Below are positions 59,557-64,000 of a stretch of 64,000 nucleotides of DNA, piece by piece. Origin of the DNA: Pseudomonas guariconensis (GTDB lineage: Bacteria; Pseudomonadota; Gammaproteobacteria; Pseudomonadales; Pseudomonadaceae). How positions within the stretch are numbered: the stretch's first letter is position 1; each line of letters begins with the position of its first letter. The position numbers and the translations under genes were made by a program. The notes under the pieces are model-generated. The model searched no databases and was not told where the DNA came from. It worked only from the letters and a program-made list of their open reading frames with translations. Where the stretch lies: the NCBI RefSeq assembly GCF_900102675.1, contig NZ_FMYX01000017.1:1-64000 (forward strand). The letters run 5' to 3'.

Positions 59557-59765
59557 ATGCCGGTTTGGTATTAGACCATAGAAATCAATAGGTTGCGACG
59601 CCCGCACTCGTTGCCACCATCCAAAATGTCCCACTCTGTGTCACATCACTCCGCGTGTGCAGCACAATCCCGTCACACAGCGTCACGGCGTTCTGCCAGA
59701 ACAAAAACCACCTTCTACAGAAACACCTCGTCGACTGGGCCTTGCCGAAAAATAAATTTTTCATA

Positions 59766-59781
59766 CTGTATGCACATCCAG
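59766..59781. promoter_or_regulatory. LexA (SOS) box
   Basis: CTGTATGCACATCCAG fits CTG-N10-CAG. The left half-site CTGTAT is perfect and the right half ATCCAG differs at one base from the gammaproteobacterial consensus ATACAG. It overlaps the plausible -10 region (CATACT, 59762-59767) and ends 16 bases before the ATG of the small phage gene at 59798. Confidence 0.65.
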
Positions 59782-59797
59782 TACTGCGAGAAGCCCC

Positions 59798-60130
59798 ATG
59801 GACATCGACACAACCGGGTTCGAGCTCGGCATGCCCACTCGAGAGGAAATTCTTGAGCACCAATCCCACATGCTTTGCAATGAAAACGACCAGCTCAGGC
59901 GCGAGCTGGCTAAGGCCAAGCGCAATATCGCAAAGCTGGTGGAAATCAACCAGGGGCTGCAGGAGCAGATCGCTGCCGAGTTCCGCCGTGCGAACGGCGC
60001 CTACGTCGAGTATGTGCACCTCATGAATATGGCGAGGTGTCGGTACGGCATAGACCTGACCAGGGATGGCTACGACCTTGACCCACGGAAGAATCTAAGT
60101 AAGAAGGAGCTGAAGGAGGCCGAGGAGTGA
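59798..60130 (+). CDS. small prophage-edge protein under a LexA box
   Basis: 110 residues with no recognised domain. A central coiled-coil-like helix (about 28-62, ENDQLRRELAKAKRNIAKLVEINQGLQEQI) suggests dimerisation; the C-terminal part contains RYGIDLTRDGYDLDP. It is transcribed against the lysis genes and has its own promoter overlapped by an SOS box, so it is probably an induced accessory gene at the phage end. Convergent with Rz (5 bases between stops). Function unknown. Confidence 0.75.
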   Translation: MDIDTTGFELGMPTREEILEHQSHMLCNENDQLRRELAKAKRNIAKLVEINQGLQEQIAAEFRRANGAYVEYVHLMNMARCRYGIDLTRDGYDLDPRKNLSKKELKEAEE

Positions 60131-60135
60131 AATGG

Positions 60136-60648
60136 CTATCGAGATACAGGCCTTCTGACCATAGCGTCATACTCCGCCTCGCACTGCTGGCCAGCTATTC
60201 GGGATCGGTCATACGCTTTCGCCAGCTCTCCCGCTCGAGCATCAGCCCGTGTGAGCAGGTCGGAGAGCACCATGGCGGCGCGGGTGGCTGCCTGGCCTCG
60301 GGCGATAGCGGAGGTATCCGCGGCGGGGCAACGGACGGTGGCGGCGAAATTGGCTGCGTCGTGCTGCAGCCGCTGGCCAGCAGCATCGGCGCCAGCAGCA
60401 CCAGCATCAGCCACCTGGTGTTCTTCTCTTGCATGGGCTCTCGCCTCCTCCTGCGCATGGGCGCGTCGTTGTTCTTCCTCCCTCGCGCTGCGCTCGCCCA
60501 ATACCTCGGCCAGGCGGTCGCCGCTGTCGCGCTGCGCCGATGCTGTGGCAGCCTCAGCGCGTTCGACAGATCGGCCGTGCTGGTAGGTGCCCCAGTAGGA
60601 CGCCACCACCAGCAGGAGCGCCAGCGCACGCAAGCCCCAGCCGTTCAC
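60136..60648 (-). CDS. Rz-like inner-membrane spanin
   Basis: 170 residues: an N-terminal membrane anchor (about 7-20, ALALLLVVASYWG) and a long charged alpha-helical periplasmic domain (RDSGDRLAEVLGERSAREEEQRRAHAQ). This is the i-spanin architecture (DUF2514-like). With its partner it fuses inner and outer membranes in the last step of lysis. Its start overlaps the endolysin stop by 4 bases, and the Rz1 gene lies wholly inside it in another frame. Confidence 0.85.
   Translation of the reverse strand: MNGWGLRALALLLVVASYWGTYQHGRSVERAEAATASAQRDSGDRLAEVLGERSAREEEQRRAHAQEEARAHAREEHQVADAGAAGADAAGQRLQHDAANFAATVRCPAADTSAIARGQAATRAAMVLSDLLTRADARAGELAKAYDRSRIAGQQCEAEYDAMVRRPVSR
60195..60434 (-). CDS. 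Rz1-like outer-membrane spanin lipoprotein, nested in Rz
   Basis: 79 residues in a different frame inside the Rz gene. Starts at ATG 60434; signal peptide with lipobox LLASGC (Cys23), then a proline-rich mature part of 57 residues (ISPPPSVAPPRIPPLSP). Lipoprotein signal, proline richness and complete nesting are the hallmarks of Rz1 o-spanins. A longer upstream reading of this frame (to 60629) would destroy the signal peptide and is not used. Confidence 0.85.
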   Translation of the reverse strand: MQEKNTRWLMLVLLAPMLLASGCSTTQPISPPPSVAPPRIPPLSPEARQPPAPPWCSPTCSHGLMLERESWRKRMTDPE

Positions 60649-61088
60649 GCCAGAGCCCTCCGCACGCCCTCGTCGATCACCTGGGACTTGTACGGGTTGC
60701 CGCCGTTCTCATGGATGATGATGCTCTCGACGAACACCCGCAGCGTGGCCGGGTCCTTGATGTTGATCGGGTCAGTGGTGCGCACGCCCAGGCGCTTGGC
60801 CACGGCCAACGCGTAGGCATCGGTGTCGTTCTCGTTCGACGGTGCCCAGCGGTTGATGGTCTCTAGCACCGTGTCGATGCCCTTCCCGCCCACGCCTGGC
60901 ATGCCATCCTTGCCGCGGTAGGCAATGAGCAGTTTGCCCAGGGCGCGGATGCCGTTCTCGGGAGAGTCGAAGCGAGCGAAGCGCGGCTTGCTGGCTCCAA
61001 GCTCCAGACCCAGCTGGCCCACCCAGTCGTTGCGCGGGTTGAAATCGATGTTCCCGGGATTGTTGTTGCGGACGCCGCGTGCGGTCAT
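60645..61088 (-). CDS. phage endolysin / virion-type peptidoglycan hydrolase
   Basis: 147 residues. RGVRNNNPGNI near the N-terminus and the pattern RFARFDSPENGIRAL are typical of the small lysozyme-like hydrolases annotated as structural protein P5 or endolysin in Pseudomonas phages. No signal peptide or SAR helix is seen, so a holin is expected but none is identified beside it. ATG 61088 is chosen because GGAG precedes it; starting at 61118 would require reading through the terminator hairpin. Confidence 0.8.
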   Translation of the reverse strand: MTARGVRNNNPGNIDFNPRNDWVGQLGLELGASKPRFARFDSPENGIRALGKLLIAYRGKDGMPGVGGKGIDTVLETINRWAPSNENDTDAYALAVAKRLGVRTTDPINIKDPATLRVFVESIIIHENGGNPYKSQVIDEGVRRALA

Positions 61089-61102
61089 AGTTTTCTCCAG
61101 GC

Positions 61103-61126
61103 AAAAAAATACCGCCATCAGGCGGT
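61103..61126 (-). terminator. terminator directly upstream of the endolysin ribosome site
   Basis: Minus strand: ACCGCC-TGAT-GGCGGT followed by ATTTTTTT, between the tail-fibre assembly stop (61158) and the endolysin start (61088), with the T-run ending about 15 bases from the start codon. Confidence 0.82.
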
Positions 61127-61157
61127 TGTCTTCGTGGGCAAGCTGTCGTTCAGTCGA

Positions 61158-61562
61158 TCAGGCCGGTGGCACGGGCCAATCGACCGTCTCGGGATACCCC
61201 TCTTGCGTCTCGACGCGATTCAATGCGAGCCGGTATCGCTTCCAGGCCATGAGTGCAGCCTCCTCTGCTGCTGTCGCCTCGCCCAGGTCGGCAGCATCTT
61301 GCAGCGGCGCAATCCGCAACGTTGCAAACGACAGCAAGCCGTCACGCTGCGCTTTGACCTGCGCCTCGATCTCCTCTGGCGTTTTTTCTGGCTCCGGTTC
61401 TGGCTCAGGCTCAGGAGGTGGAGCCACCTTGAAGCCGCCGTCGATGGTCACCACCAGCCCTTCGCACATGCCGTCGATGGCTTCCAGATACTGTGCCTCG
61501 GTGATTTCGACGAACCCTTCGGCAAAGTCACGCCGAACCTCGCCATTCGCTGCATAGGGCAT
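61158..61562 (-). CDS. phage tail fibre assembly protein (Tfa-like)
   Basis: 134 residues. The C-terminal AWKRYRLALNRVETQEGYPETVDWPVPP is the hallmark of Tfa-type proteins. The middle has a (PE)n run (about 49-60) that is a flexible linker. Its start overlaps the tail-fibre stop by one base (TAATG). It chaperones assembly of the tail fibre encoded just upstream. Confidence 0.85.
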   Translation of the reverse strand: MPYAANGEVRRDFAEGFVEITEAQYLEAIDGMCEGLVVTIDGGFKVAPPPEPEPEPEPEKTPEEIEAQVKAQRDGLLSFATLRIAPLQDAADLGEATAAEEAALMAWKRYRLALNRVETQEGYPETVDWPVPPA

Positions 61563-62503
61563 TACTTGATCCTCATGTAATAGGTGGCGCCGATGTTCTT
61601 GGGTCGGGTCTCGTTGCCCGTGCCCGCATCACCGGTCTGGAGGTTTGTGTTGTTTGCGGAACCGATGCCTACTCCGCCCGATGCCACGCCCACGGAGGAG
61701 GTCGCGGTACGCCCGACGTGGGAGTGCGTGACCATCTGATCGAATTCAAGCGTGCCCGCTGAGCCGGCACGAATGAACCGGCGCTCGGTGTTGATCAGGC
61801 TGATCGTCCGCCCGTTGATGGGGCTGCCGGACAGGTTGATCACTGCGGTGGCCAGCACCAGCGGCGCCGAGCCCGACACGCTCTCTGAGGTCAGGATGCC
61901 CGTGTTGTAGTCATCGGCCGCTGTCAGCTTCACATACCGATAGCTTTTGTCCTTCGGCGGCTCAACCACCCCGGTAAGGTGGGTGAACAAGGGGATGGGC
62001 ACGCCAATTGGCTGGTAAGCCCACAGCTCGCCCAGGTCATCCGGGGCAGAACTGATGGACCGCCAGGTGTCGCCGAGATAGCCCTCGAACTGCCCGGTAG
62101 TGCTGTTGTAGCGGATCATGCCGTTGACGGCGGTAGAGGGTCGCTGAGCCGGCGTGCCACCCGGAAGGATGGCCGCACCGGTTGTCGTGGCTGCGTCCTT
62201 CTGCACGGTTGCGCCAAGCGCCTCGTCCAGGCCATCCACCTCCTCAGTCGGGATCTTGAACAGTTCGGAGGTGGTTGGGTTCAGGCTGCGCAGGACCAGA
62301 TCGGCCTGGCCATCGTGGAGCACGACGTCCCACTGCTCGGTGGTGACCTCCTTGAGCCACAGCATGCCGGCCTGCACATAGGGTGGGCGCGAGATGCCGC
62401 GGTGCAATGAGTTCAGCGCATCGCGAAAATTGTTCAGGTCAATCGCGAGCTGCGACCCGCTCTTTGCGTTGGGGTCCATTGCACCCCAATCGAATTGGCT
62501 CAT
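61562..62503 (-). CDS. phage tail fibre / collar-type protein
   Basis: 313 residues. The N-terminal segment WGAMDPNAKSGSQLAIDLNNF is a tail-attachment region common in Pseudomonas phage fibres. Residues about 120-160 contain a fibre repeat motif (MIRYNSTTGQFEGYLGDTWR), and the end TRPKNIGATYYMRIK is a typical receptor-binding/collar C-terminus. It determines host range. Immediately downstream of the J-like gene (9 bases). Confidence 0.82.
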   Translation of the reverse strand: MSQFDWGAMDPNAKSGSQLAIDLNNFRDALNSLHRGISRPPYVQAGMLWLKEVTTEQWDVVLHDGQADLVLRSLNPTTSELFKIPTEEVDGLDEALGATVQKDAATTTGAAILPGGTPAQRPSTAVNGMIRYNSTTGQFEGYLGDTWRSISSAPDDLGELWAYQPIGVPIPLFTHLTGVVEPPKDKSYRYVKLTAADDYNTGILTSESVSGSAPLVLATAVINLSGSPINGRTISLINTERRFIRAGSAGTLEFDQMVTHSHVGRTATSSVGVASGGVGIGSANNTNLQTGDAGTGNETRPKNIGATYYMRIK

Positions 62504-62512
62504 AGGTACTCC

Positions 62513-64000
62513 TTAGATCCGCCGGCCATAGCCCTTGGCGAGATAGTCAAATGTGCGCGCAACCCCGTTGCCGGCACTGTCGAAGAACCGGACGTCGAAG
62601 CCGCTGTCGTCGATGTTGGTGACCAGTTTGCGATCCCCCACGCTCAGGCCCTGCGCATCCACGGCCAGGGCAGGACGCACCATGAAGGCGGGGGCAAAGC
62701 TGATCCGCACCCCTCCGGCCGGGCACAGCAAGTCATTGGCACCGGCAACGCGGTCAGGCATGTCAATGACGATGCGCATCTGGCTGACGCTCGGGGTCAC
62801 CGCCGGCGCATAGCTGCGCAGATGCAGGCGGAAGCGGAACGCCCGCGCCGTGTGCTCGCCAATGGTCAGCGGGGCCCAGGGGGTCCAATCCGTCGGCGCC
62901 GCTGGCTGCGGAGTACTGCTTTGCGAAACCTCCAGCGTCAGCCCCCATTGGCCGGGATCGACATCGGATAGCCGGTCGATCGACGCCAGGGTGACCCAGC
63001 TCGCCATGGTGCCAAGGATGTCAAAGCCAAAGGCCAGAACTTCGCTGGTGAGGCGCGCGGTGTAGACGTGGCCCATGTCGACGATTTCGTCGGCGTAGTA
63101 CCAGCCCTCCTCCTTGAGTCCCGACGTGCCATAGGCCATGGTCACGACCTCGGCTAGCGTTGCCCAGTCTGAGAGTGTGTCCTGGCTGTCCAGCTGCAAT
63201 TGCCCGAGCGACACGCTGACATCCATCCGCTCGCCCGGCCAGGCCGGGCCCTCCTCCACCACCTCGACGGCGTTGTAGCTGTCCAGGTCGGCGATTTCCG
63301 AGGTACCCGATACAGCATTCAGGCTATAGACATCACTGGTGTCTACTGCGCGCACCAGGTAGGTACCGCGGCGAGCCGGCAGGGTTGCCGTGTTGACCCC
63401 CGCCGAAACGCGATCGATCACCACCTGGGCGCTGGCCCAGGTCGCCCCAGCCAAAGCCGGGCTGTAGCGAACCTCATAATGGTCAAGGTCAAGGTCAGGA
63501 ACCGGTGGCCACCACAGTGTCAGCTGTCCGGCGTTGACCGTCAGCCGCAGGTCGGCGATATCGGCAGGAGGCCGCAGCAGGCCCTGCAGCGACACGGTCA
63601 GGCTGGCCCAGGGCGAGCGCAGGCCGGTGATAGCCATCGAGCGGACGCGGATCTTGTACTCGCCCGGGTTGGTGTCCTGCATTTCCGCCGTCACGCCGGA
63701 CTGCATGCTCAGCGGACCGTAGTCGCTTTCGCCGGGGCGCCAGACCTGAAACTCATACAGCGTGATCCGGGGATCGCTGGGCGGAGTGACCGAAATTGAC
63801 GCGCCCGATCTCACCGCCACGCCGGCACGGTACAGGTACTCGTCAACCGCGAGGTTGATCGGCGCCGGCAGCGGTCCGGTTGGGATCAGCGAGGTATCCC
63901 GCTCAGGCAGGTTCAGGTTCAGCTCGACGCGGGCGTATTTGTCAGGGTCGTGCTCGACTGCCGTCACCTGGTACTGGGCGCCCTCCTTCTCCGATACGCC
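62513..64000 (-). CDS. phage tail-tip (lambda J-like host specificity) protein, C-terminal part
   Basis: 495 codons lie in the window and the frame stays open to the edge, so the gene is truncated here. The segment EGAQYQVTAVEHDPDKYA is the conserved J-protein junction before the fibronectin-like domains. Two such domains follow (about 60-140 and 145-235 of the visible part), then a beta-rich C-terminus ending FDYLAKGYGRRI. In lambda this protein forms the tail tip that contacts the receptor. Confidence 0.85.
   Translation of the reverse strand, partial: GVSEKEGAQYQVTAVEHDPDKYARVELNLNLPERDTSLIPTGPLPAPINLAVDEYLYRAGVAVRSGASISVTPPSDPRITLYEFQVWRPGESDYGPLSMQSGVTAEMQDTNPGEYKIRVRSMAITGLRSPWASLTVSLQGLLRPPADIADLRLTVNAGQLTLWWPPVPDLDLDHYEVRYSPALAGATWASAQVVIDRVSAGVNTATLPARRGTYLVRAVDTSDVYSLNAVSGTSEIADLDSYNAVEVVEEGPAWPGERMDVSVSLGQLQLDSQDTLSDWATLAEVVTMAYGTSGLKEEGWYYADEIVDMGHVYTARLTSEVLAFGFDILGTMASWVTLASIDRLSDVDPGQWGLTLEVSQSSTPQPAAPTDWTPWAPLTIGEHTARAFRFRLHLRSYAPAVTPSVSQMRIVIDMPDRVAGANDLLCPAGGVRISFAPAFMVRPALAVDAQGLSVGDRKLVTNIDDSGFDVRFFDSAGNGVARTFDYLAKGYGRRI

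Larger units (their letters stand above)
59312..59797. other. 486-base region spanning the host/prophage junction
   Basis: From left to right: host sequence, the tRNA terminator (59433-59455), the tRNA-Leu 3' fragment (59502-59556), then prophage end sequence with no convincing gene up to the LexA box at 59766-59781. Short frames here, including one that runs through the tRNA fragment, are not credible as genes. Confidence 0.7.
59502..64000. mobile_element. lambda-like siphoprophage, one end
   Basis: Begins at the tRNA-Leu fragment and runs past the window edge. Contents: a LexA-box gene on the plus strand, then on the minus strand the lysis cassette, tail-fibre assembly gene, tail fibre and J-like tail-tip protein, which is the late-gene end of a siphovirus. 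Integrase, repressor and an intact tRNA-Leu would be expected at the other end. No degradation is seen in the genes present, so the element may be active. Confidence 0.85.

Noticed and set aside
59502..59580. Complete tRNA gene at the prophage junction
   Set aside because: Only the anticodon-to-CCA half is present; no D arm or 5' acceptor strand can be found in the adjoining bases, so it is scored as a fragment.
1..64000. CRISPR array, insertion sequence or defence island
   Set aside because: No regularly spaced direct repeats, transposase or defence-family gene was found; the repeats present are REP hairpins and the only mobile element is the prophage end.

Overview
The window is chromosomal DNA of a high-GC gammaproteobacterium, almost certainly a Pseudomonas of the P. 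putida group. The evidence is the gene content and order (prpBC-acnD-prpFD next to acnB, cysH/cysB, the short lipoprotein gene oprI, tesA with an ABC exporter, greB, ppiD-hupB-lon-clpX-clpP-tig), the REP-type hairpins with a GCGGGTAAACCCGC-like core scattered between genes, and the type of prophage at the right end. About 57 genes are described; coding density is high and I see no insertion sequence, CRISPR array or complete RNA gene.

Layout. 1-2235: an aminoethylphosphonate operon (phnW, phnX, then the 5' end of an aldehyde dehydrogenase). 2484-12826: an AFG1/ZapE ATPase, propionyl-CoA synthetase prpE with a divergent LysR regulator, an HPP/CBS membrane protein, a PepSY-PepSY-response regulator-histidine kinase operon, a patatin-like protein, queD and a DUF1289 gene. 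12827-24476: acnB behind a long, strongly folded leader, converging on the methylcitrate operon gntR-prpB-prpC-acnD-prpF-prpD, which has a perfect GntR-type operator palindrome upstream. 24772-27826: a three-gene operon of little-known function (periplasmic retropepsin-like protein, inactive-transglutaminase/7TM protein, ATP-grasp ligase). 28019-49030: housekeeping and envelope genes (pabB, cysH, cysB, usp, panE-like, DAHP synthase, GNAT, oprI, an L,D-transpeptidase, tesA, ABC exporter, greB, doxX, an MltF-like lytic transglycosylase, tatD, a chemoreceptor, thioesterase, CHAD protein, lipoprotein). 49190-59311: a RssA-like patatin and the protein-quality-control block ppiD-hupB-lon-clpX-clpP-tig.

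59502-64000 is the end of an integrated lambda-like siphoprophage. It begins with a 3' fragment of a tRNA-Leu(TAG) gene, which marks the attachment site. A small gene behind a LexA-type box follows, then (on the other strand) nested Rz/Rz1 spanins, an endolysin, a tail-fibre assembly protein, a tail fibre and the C-terminal part of a J-type tail-tip protein that runs off the window.

Metabolically the left third fits together. Phosphonate breakdown gives acetaldehyde, which the adjacent dehydrogenase would oxidise to acetate. PrpE activates propionate, and the prp operon converts propionyl-CoA plus oxaloacetate through methylcitrate to pyruvate and succinate, using AcnD/PrpF and possibly AcnB. 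The observations I rate most worth checking are the acnB leader RNA, the LexA-controlled gene at the prophage edge, the tRNA-Leu attachment scar, and the retropepsin/7TM/ATP-grasp operon.
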